A stretch of DNA of 64,000 bases from the NCBI GenBank assembly GCA_000733355.1, contig JNVV01000010.1, positions 94,735 through 158,734 on the forward strand, in the 5' to 3' direction. The stretch is from Falciphora oryzae. Lineage: Eukaryota > Ascomycota > Sordariomycetes > Magnaporthales > Magnaporthaceae. The notes beneath the pieces were generated by a model. It was given only the letters and a program-made list of their open reading frames with translations. It had not been told where the DNA came from and ran no database searches. Below are positions 24,324 to 35,420 of the stretch, piece by piece (within the stretch, counting starts at the first letter, position 1; the number at the start of each line of letters is the position of its first letter). The position numbers and the translations under genes were made by a program.

Positions 24324-25284
24324 TTTCTGCAGCTGGCGTTGGTGCTTTCAAGATGTGACCGACTTGTAGGCTTCGACGGCGCGGACTGCGAGCTCTCGTG
24401 GAGAAGGGCGGAATGAGACGAGAAGAGCGATGCAGGATGTCAGCCCAAGCTACTTAACAGCTCGGAACGATACAAAAGGCGCGCAGGTGCGCGGGTCTGT
24501 TAAAATAGAGAGCAAAGGAGGTTGGCAGCTAGGCGATGTAGGGAGGCAGGCAGGTTGGGTACTTGGAGCGCTCCGTCCACCGAGGTTGTTCGCCCCCAAG
24601 CGATTGAAGATTGAGTGGATAGCGCAGAGTGGGGCCAAACGGGAGGGCCTTTTTTTTTTTATCGAGGGTGCCAGGATCGCAGCTCACACGGAGGCTCCAC
24701 GCGGTGAATTCGGACAACGAAGCCGCCACGCCGCCTGGCTGGTCCACTTCCACACCGCCAACACTTGTTTGCAGGCAGGACCCTGAGGCGGCCAACCAGG
24801 AACGTCAAAATAGAGGTTTTTTTTTTTTTTTTTTTTTTTTTCACCCTTTTGCTTTTTTCCCCCCTTGCCAACTCACTCACATCCGCCCTCGATGAAATCT
24901 TTCCGTACAGAACTTACCCGCCTGTTTCATGAAAGAGACGGGGCATCTTCTCGTTTCTCCTTCAATCAACCTTGGCGTGAGTTTGCATCACCCCCTGGCC
25001 ACCGGTGGCGCAACGACATGGCTCCCCAGCTGCTCGCTTCTTCATGATGAATACCCAATGAATTCTGCAATTCCAAAACGGCGCGAGCCGTGGATGTAGA
25101 CAAGTTACAATTCAACCCTGATTGGAGGCTTGAAACAAACAGCTCGCCGCCGTCGCCATCGCCCAGGCCCCCTGCCCAACGAGAAGCTGCTCGTCCAGAG
25201 ATGGGAACCGAACAGGTTTGCTAACCTCGAAACGATAGATACACACCAACCCAGGCCACGCATGCGTCGCCTGTACCCCTCTCT
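24324..25284. other. Intergenic region upstream of the Apq12-like gene
   Basis: It should hold the promoter of the Apq12-like gene and the 3' untranslated region of the aldo/keto reductase. A 25-nt T tract lies at 24817-24841 and a shorter one near 24651-24660. No coding potential is recognised. Confidence 0.5.
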
Positions 25285-26401
25285 CTACGTGTTAATGGGG
25301 GAGCCGTCCGGGTACCGGCTTCCTTTCACTTCAAACTTGGAAATGGCCTCCTGGATCTCGGACATGTCGTCGTCGGTCAGCTCGACCAGCGTCGAGTTCT
25401 CCTTGACGCGCGATGCCGCAGTGGCCCCCGGGATCGGGATGATCTGGGGCATGCCAGGCTGCCTGCTCAGGCACCGGACCCAGTTGATGGCAAGCTGAGC
25501 CGACGTGCAGCTCTTTTTGCGCGCGAGCCCCTCGACCGTGGCGAGCAGCCCCGCGTTGGCCTCCATGTTTTCCTTCTGGAAACGCGGCAGGTGGTGCCTA
25601 AAGTCCCCCTCGGGCAGGTCCGCCGCCGACTTGACCTGGCCCGTCAGGAAACCACTCCCAATGGGAGAATAAGCAACCAGCGGAATGCCGTATTGCGCGC
25701 ACGCCGCGGCCACGCCGTTGTGGAGCACGTCGAGCGCCCAGAGGCTCAGCTCCACCTCGACGGCGACGACCTTGGCCAGCTTGACGGCCTCGTGAATCGT
25801 CGCGGCCGACACCTCGCTTAGCGAAATGCCGCCAACCTTGCCCGTTTCGACGTACTCCCTCTGGATCGTGCCCAGGGTTTCGCTGAGGGGGACTTTGGGG
25901 TCACACCGGGCGCACTCGAAAACGTCGATCTTCTTGCCTTTGAGTTGGGAGAGGCATGCGTCCAGTGAACGCCTAACCCCCGCGGCCGAGCCGTCAGGTA
26001 CGAGGGTCGCCACATCGATCCCACCCTTGATGCTGAGCACCACCTTCTCCGCATCCTCGGGACGCTTGGAAAAGTACCGCTCCAGGAGCACCATGCTGTT
26101 GTAGCTGGGACTGCCGTAGAACTCGCCGCCGTTCCAAAAGTTGCAGCCGCCCCGCAGCGCCGTCTTCATGGCCTCGAACGCCTGTTCTTCCGAGACGGGA
26201 TTGGCTCGCCAGGTAAGGCCTGTCAACATGACGTATGGGCATAATGCGTGTCAGCGGTTTTGCAGATGTGCCGAACAGCCAGGCTCTGCTGCCGCCAGTA
26301 TACAAATCATGGGGAGCGAGTAAATAGATAGCAGGTGGGGATGACTCACCCATGAGACCGTAGCCGACAGGGCCCACCTCCTGACCATTGATATTGGGCA
26401 T
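25285..26401 (-). CDS. Aldo/keto reductase, pyridoxal reductase (Plr1) type
   Basis: Exons 26401-26350 and 26219-25285 give 328 residues. Family enzymes of the Plr1 type reduce pyridoxal to pyridoxine with NADPH in the cytosol (vitamin B6 salvage). The AKR barrel motifs are present: GPVGYGLMGLTWR at strand 1, the catalytic tyrosine in GGEFYG, the catalytic lysine in LSIKGG, DVFECARCDP, the GGISLSEV segment, the SPIGSGFLTG loop and the cofactor-binding stretch IPIPGATAASRVKEN. NFWNGGEFYGSP and the GLMG start resemble fission-yeast Plr1 more than general AKRs. The intron (26220-26349) splits the glycine codon of GLMG and phases close. A broader AKR substrate range cannot be excluded. Confidence 0.92.
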
Positions 26402-27334
26402 CTTTTATTCCGTCTTTCTTCTGCTTGTTTGTCTAGGCGATGCTCTGTGTGCTTCGCCCGTTTTTTTCTGGCAGACTAGACCGGCTGGAGAGCTAGCGAT
26501 CGAGGAGGATAGTGGATATTTGTGGCTTGTGTGTGGGGGGGGTTTGTCCGTGTCAGTCGTCGAGGAAGCAAGGAGAGAAAGGGCTTATAGCCTACGGAGA
26601 ATCAGAGCGCGGGGCGATTCGCCGATGACTCTTGTACTTATCCATTTCTTTTCTCGCATAGGTAGGTAGCAGTAGCGGCAATATATGGCACAATCACAGG
26701 ATGTGCGCGTGCCTTTTCTCCGGATGCAGTAAAACCGCTCGCGCATGATGCGGCTGGTCGAAAACTGCCCGTTCCATGCTCTGGAAGCTCAGCCGGCCAC
26801 GCATGCATGTCGTAAAGCAAGCAAAAAGTGTGCCTGCCCTCGACTTCAGGCGCCGATGGGTGGCCGACAAAACCCAAGTCGCGGAGCAAATACTAGAGAG
26901 CACACACGCCGCCACTCGGAGTAAAAAACAGACACATGAACCCTCAAAATCCGCGGCCCCACTCTCCGACTACCTAAAATCCATCTAAACCCGCAAATGG
27001 TGGGGAGAGCGCGGATTTAGTCACCAGCAACCTGGACTCGATGCTACCGATCCGATGATGCTTGGACCTCCTACCAGACTATCTCGATACTCGATATGTC
27101 CGTCAGCCAGCTCCGACTGCTGCTCGGATCTAGGGCCTGTCCACCGTTGCGGACATGAAGCCGCACGCACGCCATCCATCCATCAGGGGAGCCTGCGTGT
27201 CCGCCCGAGCCCTCGGAGACGGCCGTACACTCGGCAAGATAACCCCCCATCGAACTTGCCCCTGACAGTTCCAGTTCTGTTACATCCCACCAGATTCAAC
27301 GTAGAGCCGTCGCCACTCGGTATGGCGATCCTAG
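26402..27334. other. Intergenic region
   Basis: It holds the promoter of the aldo/keto reductase (right of 26401) and the 3' region of the CCCH protein. A GGTAGGTAG motif lies at about 26661-26669. No gene is supported. Confidence 0.5.
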
Positions 27335-28809
27335 CTACGAGGCAGACTGTCCCCTGTGGAGCGACTGGACGGGGCCATCGAACCGACGCCGCAGCATCAT
27401 GGCGGCGTCTTGACGAGCCGCCGCCCCGTCGCCACGGATGTGCGCCTGCACCTGTCCAAACTGGCCCGCGAGAGCCGCAGCAGAGGCAGGGCCCCGTCGC
27501 GTACCCGTTTCTCGATCCAGCAGTCTCCGCCCTGCCCGCTCTCCGCCGTCCAGCGCACCGAGAGCCTTCGCGCCCCTCGCTCCGAGAGCGTGCTGACGGG
27601 GCCGTCCTTCATCGCTGGCGGCGCCCGTCGTGCCACCGTGCCCCTCGTGCGGCGGCTCCATCCTAAAGCCAAGGGCACCGCGTGCCGCCAGGCCAATCGC
27701 CGTCGTCCACCACTCCGGAAACTCCCTCAGGCCCACCTCGGCGAGCCCCTCGAGTGTGGCAGGCATCGCGTGGTGATAGCGACAGTTTCTGCCCCACTGC
27801 CGTAGTTTTGCCCAATACATGCAGGTCAGTGTCAACCATACCGCTTATCATCCGGTGAAGCTGGGGTCAGTGCAAACAGTACCTTGCAGGTGCCATGCAG
27901 GCACCAATGGCGACAGTACGCGGGGCCTCGGCCGTGGCCCTGAGCTGTCGCCCGCCCCTGACTATAGCTCCAAGCCTCAGTCATCGACAAGGAACTCTTG
28001 GCCTGCTCCTGTTGCTGTGCCCCTGGAGCACGGCTGAACGGTAGCTTGGACGGCAGCCGCCCCTTCTGCTCCGGAACCACGTGGTGGGCGTGTATGGAGT
28101 TTGCCAACTCTCCCCGGGCAACAGGCCGACGAGAGCCCAGGGGATGATTCGCGATCGATCCGCAGCGCTCGAGACTGTGACGATCACATTGAGGATCACC
28201 TTGAGGCCGCTGGCAATCATCAAGTGTGTTCTCTAGTGATTGGCCAGCACTTGCCTCTGGCTGGCTGGTGCTCTCAGTCACCAGGCCGTCGTCGTGTGCC
28301 CGCGATACGTCCGATGTAGCAGAGAGCTGCTCTGGCAACAGCGGTCGCTCCGTTGCCAGACCGTTGCCTCCGCGTGCTCGCCCTGATGCCTGCCTAGCAT
28401 TTCCTAGAGCTTGGGCCTTGATGAAGTCGCCGGGTTTAAGACCGAATTTTTGCTGTGCGTGATCCGTGGTCTCGGCTGCCCCCGCTGCACGTGTGTGGCT
28501 CGAAGTGACGCTACGCGAGATTCCTGGTGTCATTTGCTTGTGCTGCTCCGGGTGCTCCGCCACGGCGAGCTTGTCTTCGAGAATGAAAACCTCGAGGGTC
28601 TCTCGGGGTTGGCTGACCAAGCCGACGTTGGTCAGCCCAACCGCATGCTGGTCGCTGAGCACTCGCGGTACGTCGATAATATGCAGCCACTCTGGGAGTT
28701 GATCGATGGGAATTAGAGGAACATTTGTCCCGTGATGGACCTGAGATGCTGACGTCGACGTGTGGACCTTCCCCGGACGCGTGAGGCAGAACTGTAGTGA
28801 AGCCGCCAT
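27335..28809 (-). CDS. CCCH zinc-finger protein, fungal, unknown role
   Basis: Exons 28809-27883 and 27796-27335 give 462 residues. A single C3H1 finger of spacing C-x8-C-x5-C-x3-H is formed by C299, C308, C314 and H318 (YCRHWCLHGTCK joined to WGRNCRYHH); the intron falls between the second and third cysteines, and only the spliced form has a complete finger. The N-terminus (LIPIDQLPEWLHIIDVPRVL) is a conserved-looking leader of fungal proteins of this type, followed by a long low-complexity region. Directly after the finger comes MPATLEGLAEVGLREFPEWW. CCCH fingers of this spacing often bind RNA, which is a family-level inference. The start at the ATG at 28809 is preferred because the conserved N-terminal block begins soon after; the frame stays open upstream without a strong candidate. 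Confidence 0.8.
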
Positions 28810-29336
28810 GATGCTTTTTGTTGCCAGGGGATTTTGGATGAAGGAACGCCTTGCCGTCCGGTTTCTGTGCCGGAATCTAAACAAGGTAAAGGCGTCAGTC
28901 AATGTCCGAGACAAGGCCGTAGGGAGGACTCGTTTATATAAACGTGAGGGTGCCGAAGAAAGGCAAACACGCCACCGGACGTAAATCATCTGCCCATCCT
29001 TCCAACTGCATGATCGGTTTGCTGCGGAAGTCAGCGGGCAGTCTCGGAATTGGTTTTGTTTTCCTCCCTCCTCCTCCTCTGTGTGCTTTTCTCTCTCATC
29101 TCTGGATGCAGCTGGTGAATGTTTGCGAATAAGCTTGGTTACGACATGTTGTGTGCGGGCACTCAAACCGCGTTGTGGATGGTCGGCTCAGGGGCCAAAC
29201 GGATGTGTTTGTTTTTGCTGGTGAAGCTTAGGCATCGAGCCCGACGCACGATAAGAATTCTCAATCCAGCGGATGTTTGTGCAGTAGGCGGAGTTCCAAC
29301 ACAACCCTGCACGATTGGGGCTCCCCCGCGACACGA
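28810..29336. other. Intergenic region
   Basis: It contains the promoter of the CCCH gene and the 3' region of the tubulin cofactor E gene. The upstream open frame of the CCCH gene runs through part of it but shows no conserved block. Confidence 0.5.
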
Positions 29337-31202
29337 CTACGCCGTCTGCTTCTCCACGCGTATTCTAGCCTCAGAGCCGTCAATGCAGTAACCGAACTGG
29401 CGAGGGCTATCAATCAGGCGAACCTGTCGCCTGACGAGCCGCCCGGGCTTCCTGTCGGCAGCCTCAGAGCCAGCTGCCTCGCCCTCGGCCCCGCTGCCCT
29501 CGCCAGACTCATCGTCAAAGCCGGCGACTGGATCCCACTCGCCAGTCTCCCATACAAGATGAAGCCCCATCGGCGAAAGCCCAAAGAGCCGCCCCGCGAT
29601 ACCCTTTACGGCGTACATGTCCAGAGAGCGGGGGATTTCTGTGGTCTTGACCACCCCAGCAGGCGTGGGAGCAGTGGTCATGGCAGTGATGCTAGTAGCA
29701 GCAGCCTCGCCACCTGAGCCAGGGGCGCCGCCGTCGGGGTGGGAGCCGTTGTCCATGCTGGACTCGTCGGCCAGGTGGAAGTGGACCTTGACCAGACGGC
29801 CGTCAAGGAAGGACTGGCTGACCTCTTGGTGCTTCACAACGGCAGGTTCCCCGTACGCGTCGCACAGCTCCCGGTACCGTGGGTGCAGGGCTAGCACGGC
29901 CGACTCGGAGCCCTCGGGGACAGAGGAGAGCTGGCGGGCGATGCGCGAGAGATAAAACATCTCGGCGTTTGTACGCTCGGCAGGGGTGATGGTGCTAAAG
30001 TTCAGATGCTGCAGGCAAGCGACCCTCGCGATAGTGATCATGTAGGGGTCCTCGTCCATCGCCTCGGTTGACGCCCCGGAGCGGCCTCCTCCAGCAAGCT
30101 GGGCTGGAGGGGCGGCGGCAGCGGCCGGAGCGGTAGAGTCGTAGACAGGGTTGTGGGCAAGACGCAGCGAGACGAGCCCGGGGAAGCCGGCGGGCAGTGC
30201 ATCAACGAGGGCCCAGCTCGCGATGCGGTTGTACGAAAGGTCTAGATACCGGAGGCTGGCGGGGAAGCGAGGGGAGTTGGACGCGTGCCGGACGACGTCA
30301 CAGATGTTGTTGCCTTTAAGGTGCAGGTTGCGGAGGGATGACAGGGCGGCAAGGGCGGCGAGGTCCGAGAGGGCGGTGAAGTCGTTGAACTCGAGGTTGA
30401 GTGAGGTGAGTGAGGCGGCAAGCGAGGCAGGGGGCGGGGTGGGCAGGACCGACAACTGGTTCAGACTGCACGACAGGCTGGTGAGGCAAGGGAAGTGGGA
30501 GGCGATGCTGCAGACGTCGGCCCACGAGAGCAGAGACTCGTCCAGGGACAGATCAGTAACCTGGGCAAAAGCAGGGGCCAGGATGGCGGCATCGTGGGCG
30601 GCAGGAGGCCGGAAGCGGTTGCCGTCCAGCCTCAGGATGCGCAGGTCGGGCAGCTGGGCGCAGATGGCGGCGACGGCGGACAGGGTGGGCAGCAGGTTGC
30701 GGGACAGGTCCAGCTGGGCGACGCGCGGGCAGACGTCGCGGATGGGGGCGGGCCCGCCGTCGGCGCGGTCGATGCAGGCGCCGTCCAGGATAGCGACCCT
30801 CAGCTCGTCGAGGCGGGCCTGCTGGCGGCGCACCTTGTCGAAGCCGACCTCGTAGGCGACCTTGCCCGAGATGACGATCTCGCTGGGGCGGGCGGGGCCC
30901 TCATCGGCGGCGTACTTGGCGCGCACGGCGTCGACGAAGGCCCGGGGCTTGTCGGCGGGCCGCGTGGGGCGCACAAACGAGGCGGCCGTGGCGGAGCGGG
31001 ACAGGCAGGCGAAGTAGCGGACGCCCCGGTGGCAGCCGTCGTGCTTGCCGCGCGTCGCGTCGTCCCACTCGACGCCTAGCCAGGTGCTGGCCGTGCCCGC
31101 GACCTCGCCCGCGTAGCGCACCGTGCAGAGGGCGCCGTCGAACGAGAGGCGCTGCCCCAGCTCGGGCTGGTCGGAGGGGGCGGCGACGGAGGAGGCTGCC
31201 AT
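29337..31202 (-). CDS. Tubulin-specific chaperone E (TBCE/Pac2-like)
   Basis: Single exon of 621 residues. TBCE binds alpha-tubulin and works with the other cofactors in building and dismantling alpha/beta-tubulin dimers. Domains in order: an N-terminal CAP-Gly domain (about 13-85) with GTASTWLGVEWDD and the RGKHDG core; leucine-rich repeats from about 150 to 390, seen as LDLSRNLL, LRLDGNRF, LNLEFNDF, LHLKGNNI, LDLSYNRI and LRLAHNPV; and a C-terminal ubiquitin-like region ending in WETGEWDP and YCIDGSEARIRVE. A Gly/Ala/Ser linker lies between the repeats and the last domain. The start ATG sits in an ACCATGG context and begins the conserved part; an in-frame extension further upstream crosses the promoter shared with the transporter gene and is unlikely. 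No intron is needed. Confidence 0.95.
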   Translation of the reverse strand: MAASSVAAPSDQPELGQRLSFDGALCTVRYAGEVAGTASTWLGVEWDDATRGKHDGCHRGVRYFACLSRSATAASFVRPTRPADKPRAFVDAVRAKYAADEGPARPSEIVISGKVAYEVGFDKVRRQQARLDELRVAILDGACIDRADGGPAPIRDVCPRVAQLDLSRNLLPTLSAVAAICAQLPDLRILRLDGNRFRPPAAHDAAILAPAFAQVTDLSLDESLLSWADVCSIASHFPCLTSLSCSLNQLSVLPTPPPASLAASLTSLNLEFNDFTALSDLAALAALSSLRNLHLKGNNICDVVRHASNSPRFPASLRYLDLSYNRIASWALVDALPAGFPGLVSLRLAHNPVYDSTAPAAAAAPPAQLAGGGRSGASTEAMDEDPYMITIARVACLQHLNFSTITPAERTNAEMFYLSRIARQLSSVPEGSESAVLALHPRYRELCDAYGEPAVVKHQEVSQSFLDGRLVKVHFHLADESSMDNGSHPDGGAPGSGGEAAATSITAMTTAPTPAGVVKTTEIPRSLDMYAVKGIAGRLFGLSPMGLHLVWETGEWDPVAGFDDESGEGSGAEGEAAGSEAADRKPGRLVRRQVRLIDSPRQFGYCIDGSEARIRVEKQTA

Positions 31203-31516
31203 GGTTCTCGGAGCAGGCAGGATCCCGGTTACTCCGTGATAGGTACCCAACACACACAGGGTATACGTATACGCTGTCACGCTGTCTACCAACGCCCACC
31301 TGGCCGTCGGGGAAGATGAAGGTTGGCTGGTGTGGAGCGGAGTGCTGTCTGGTGGTGGTCCCTGTTGGTGGTTGCGGACAGGGGGCATGGAGGTTTGGTT
31401 CCACTGTAAGACCCGCACAAGCTCGCCTTTAGGTGCCAGGCTTCGCTGAGCTTGATGATGTAGTTTCAATCAAATTGATTGGAAGAAGCTGAGAAGCTAC
31501 CCGTCTAAAAGATCAA
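31203..31516. promoter_or_regulatory. Compact divergent promoter, TBCE and SLC10A7-like gene
   Basis: Only 314 bp separate the two start codons of genes pointing away from each other. Short GTATACGTATACGC-like sequence at about 31260-31273 and a GGTACC at 31242-31247 are visible. Shared or mutually exclusive use of regulatory sites is possible but not shown. Confidence 0.6.
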
Positions 31517-33100
31517 ATGCAGACGCCGATAGACGCGGCGATGCCGAAATCCGGACTGCCTGCGCAGGGTTCTGCTCCCGAGCGTCCTGGCCAGGTCGAG
31601 GAGACGGCTGCGGGGACGGAGACGAAGAAGCCATCGTCGTTGCTCCTGGCTACGCTCAAAAAGATAGCCCATTTCGCATCATCCCAGCTGCTTCTCATCG
31701 CGTTTGGACTCGCCTGCCTGCTAGCATATTATTTTCCCCGTGAGTACTAGCCCCTCTACCTGCTCTTAGTGGCTTCGCTGCTGCAGCCATCCCTAACCTG
31801 GGCTGCCACCAACAGACGCCGGCGTCCAGGGCGGCGTCGTGAAAGCCGAATACACCATCCTCTATGGCGCCGTCGCCTTCATCTTCCTGGTCAGCGGGCT
31901 GCAGCTGCCGCTAGAGAAGCTGCTGCAGAACCTGACCAACTGGCGGCTGCACCTGGTCACCCAGGGCGTCAGCTTCGGCTTGATCCCTGCCATCACCGCC
32001 ACCATCGTCCACATCATGATGGCCGCCGGCGTTCTGCAAACCCGCGCCATCGATATTTCCATTATCGTTGGCATGATTGTTCTTAGTTGCATCCCTACCA
32101 CCGTCGCCTCCAACGTCGTTTTCACCCGCAACTCAGGCGGCGACGACGCCGCTGCCATCGTCGAGGTTGTTATCGGCAACGTTTTCGGCGCCTTCCTGAC
32201 CCCTGCTCTGGTCTACGCATATATGCCCTCGGCCCCTGACTTTGATCGCTGGAGGCCTGCCTCGCCCTCGACCCTGTCGGCCATGTACGTAAACGTCGCC
32301 AGGCAGCTGGGTCTCAGCGTCCTGCTTCCCTTGGCTGTCGGCCAGGCCCTGCGCCGTTGCTGGCCCCGCCACGTCTCGTGGGCTCTCGAGAAGCTCTACC
32401 TCGGCAAGGCATCCACCATCTGCCTTGCGCTGCTCGTCTGGTACGCATTTCTCGTTTCCGTCATATTCTCATTCTATCCCTCTCAACACCATAGTGTAAC
32501 CGCTAACACGGCAATCATGCCAACTCTAGGACCACGTTTTGTGGCGCCTTTGCCACAGAGGCCTTGTTCGTGCTCCCCAAGGCCTCGCTGCTGTTCAACA
32601 TCTTCATGAACATTGCGCTGTACCTCTTGTTCACCGTCGTCTGCTTTTACATGGCCCGCCCCCCGCGGCTACTAGTCAGGGGCGTCGAAGCTTTCCTCAA
32701 GACCAAACCCCTGCGTCGTCTTCCTCCTGCCCTCAAGGCGGCACTGGTGCCGCAACGCATGTCTAAAGAACGCACTATCGCCGTTTGTTTTTGCGGGGCG
32801 GCCAAGACCACCAGTCTCGGCATCCCTCTGGCGAGTGCCATGTGGTCTCATTCCGACAACCTCATGCGTGCTTTCATCCAGATTCCGATCCTCCTCTACA
32901 CCATAGAGCAGGTCTTCATTGCGCAAATCCTAGTCTACATTTTCCGTTGGTACGTCAAGGAACCTTCCAAATCGGCCCAGACCGATGACGAGGCACCAGA
33001 CATCGAGACTTCGGAGTCGAGCCACCAACCTACCCGGGCAATGTCATCGCCTGCCGGTGGCTACTGCGCCGACGGGCGGGTTCAGGATACTTCGAAGTGA
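31517..33100 (+). CDS. SLC10A7/Rch1-like membrane transporter (SBF-like family)
   Basis: Exons 31517-31739, 31816-32440 and 32530-33100 give 472 residues. The protein has about ten hydrophobic segments, beginning [17 protein letters not shown], and family blocks [39 protein letters not shown] and [18 protein letters not shown] (given here as separate motifs of the SBF-like fold). Yeast Rch1 of this family limits calcium uptake at the plasma membrane, and human SLC10A7 affects calcium and glycosylation; the substrate here is unknown. The last 60 or so residues are hydrophilic and probably cytosolic. The final 19 bases overlap the last exon of the GDSL gene on the other strand. Confidence 0.93.
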
Positions 33101-34564
33101 ACTACGCTCGGGTCTTCCTCTGCCCCTGGAATCAGATCTTCCCCAAAGACCCTATTCCACTCGTGGTATATGCTATCACGGATAGCTTCATGGCCAAGCG
33201 ACCGCTGTTCCGTCAAACGAACGGCATCAGCTGCTCGAGTCCAACGCTAGGCTAGGAGCAGGCCCCTTGGGGTGTGAATGGATTTTTCAGGGTCGACATA
33301 CCGGGTGAAATACCTTGGCATACGAGGTGGGCACATACCACCCAGAGTTCTCCTCCTGAGGCATAATCCTAGAGTCTGCAGCCTGTAGTGTGGGATCTCT
33401 TTGTTTGGCCATGGCCATGTAGCACGTTGCGAGCAGGCCCCAGTCGCCAGATTCCTTCGCCGGCTTTAGACAGCGGTCCGGGTCGACGAGCAGGGTGTTG
33501 CGCGGGGCCCCGTGCCCCTGAGTCTGTTGACGCAAGCTGGGATCGGCCCCCCTGGCCGATGGCGGCGAGACCTTGACGTCGGAATCGCCGGTCGAGTTTT
33601 CACTGTTGTCTTGACCGCCGACGAGGAAAAACCAGGTTTTGTTGCGACTGTAATCAGGCTCGCTGACTCCCGGCTCGCAGAAGCGATGTCCGCCAAAGTC
33701 TTTGTCGTAGTCGACGAATAAAGCCTTGGGTCGGGTGCCGGCAAAGCGCGCATTGATACGCTCAACGATCCTCCGCAGCTTCGAGTTTGCCGCCAGCACG
33801 AGCCAGTTCATCTGGGCCCGGAGCGCCTTGGACAGCTTGGGCCCTCCCCACCAAACGCCCAGCGAGAAGTTGTCACACTCTTCAGTGGCCGCGTCGAAAA
33901 AACGGGCATAGCCCGTGACGGCGACGGCAAACCGCGGGTGGCGCTCCCACTGCACATTATCAAGCAGCTCCAGCAGCGCGACCTGCAGACGGAGCTCGAA
34001 GTCGGAGCTGGCGACGAGGATGGCAGCACGGTGGAGGGCCGCGTCGCAGGTGCCGGAATAATAAGAGTAAAACCTGAAAACGCACGCGTTTATAACATCA
34101 AAGAAGCCAAGGTCGTTGCCGCCGATGGACAGGGTCGCAAAGTCGGCGGGGAGCGAGTGGTTCAGGGACGCGACCTGCCCTCCAGCGTGAAGCAGACCAT
34201 TCGCCCTGGCGCCGGTGCAGCTGCGCCATTGGAACGCAGGGGTGTACGGGGCGTGCCGTGACAGGTCTGCGTATATCAGGGCCGGATAGCCGTGGAGGCC
34301 GAGGCGGCAGTCCACCTCGACACCATCAACGCCGGTCCCGATGCCGGCGCTATACGAGTCGCCAAGGCTGATGAATCCGCCGATGCCGGCCGGATCGGTA
34401 TCGAGGCCGCTCCGCGCGGCTGCGTCGTCGAAAGGTTTCTGCCCCTGCCGCTCGGCCGACGGCGCTGACATCAACCCGGTGGGCTTGGCGGAGACGTCGC
34501 GAACCGACGCAAGCAGGGCCAGGACCGCTGCGACGACCCGCTGGATATGTGCGAGGCGAGCCAT
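33082..34564 (-). CDS. Secreted GDSL/SGNH-hydrolase esterase
   Basis: Exons 34564-33302 and 33204-33082 give 461 residues. An N-terminal signal peptide is seen (AAVLALLASVRDVSA, cleavage near residue 26). Block I with the nucleophile is ISLGDSYSAG, block III is LSIGGNDLGF, and the catalytic histidine lies in FHP. The plain open frame runs through the donor and ends after FHPVCRP, but GTATGT at 33301 and AACAG ending at 33205 join it to RSLGHEAIRD, which restores the family-typical FHPRSLGH motif; this is the reason for adding the second exon. Several Asn-x-Thr/Ser sites fit secretion. The substrate is unknown; acyl esters of lipids or polysaccharides are usual for the fold. The last 19 coding bases overlap those of the convergent transporter gene. 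Confidence 0.9.
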
Positions 34565-35420
34565 GGCTAGTTTGTTATCTGGGTCGGTGCCGAACTGGCC
34601 GAAGAGGCCACGCTCAGGAGGATTGTCCCCAGGTTGGTGGGAGCGATAAGAACAAATAAAATTCCACTCCTCCCAGCAGTTGGGCCGCCTGTCAATGACA
34701 CCGGCTCCCGTGATGTGACAGGCCTGTAATATTGGCTTGGTGGCTGCCTTGAGCTAGGCACGTTGCATCTCACCTCGTGCACTCCTTCTTCCGCCTCTTC
34801 TTGGTTGGGAATGGAGCTACCCCGCCATCAATCTCAGCCATCCAGAGCCTCTAAAATCAAGCACGTTTTGCTGGAAGACGATATTTATGGCTTAGACAGA
34901 TATTTGCTGCAAAAATCAGGGGCTGGGCGGTGGAATCTAATATGAGCACTAGCGCTGCAGGTCTTGACCGTTTTTGGGTTTTCTTCTGTCTGTCGTCGCT
35001 ATCAGGCGGGTGTTCAATTCCACGAGATTGTGATATGGGTGCGATATGCCCAAGTCTGGCATACGTACTTTTTCTAGGGTCATCTTTATAATCTACACAC
35101 ACCTGCCTGCTTGTAGGGATCCGGTGCATTGTCTTGGCGCAGCTCCTCAAGTTAAAAGACGCTGAGATAGTAAGTCAAGAAACATATAAAAGACACAACA
35201 TATTACAGTACCTATCGGTAAGTATTGGGTGTTCGAGGCTATTGCAAACCTCTCCCTCACCCCAGCTACCAGTGAAAGTGGTAAGATAATAAGATAGCAG
35301 GGAGAAGGATGGAAAGTGTAGTAGAAAGAAAGAAAAAAGGCATTTAAAGAGAAAAGAGACACGAAAAGGGTATGAGGACAGGGGCTTGGAAAAAATGAGG
35401 AGTCTAGAGCTACCAACCGC
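34565..35420. other. Intergenic region
   Basis: Promoter of the GDSL gene and 3' region of the small disordered protein gene. From about 35160 to 35400 the DNA is A/G-rich on the plus strand. No gene is supported. Confidence 0.5.

Noticed and set aside
28810..29166. N-terminal extension of the CCCH protein
   Set aside because: The frame is open upstream of the ATG at 28809, but the extension lacks conserved-looking sequence and would cross the promoter.
31203..31469. N-terminal extension of the tubulin cofactor E protein
   Set aside because: It covers the divergent promoter, and the CAP-Gly domain begins right after the ATG at 31202, which has the better context.
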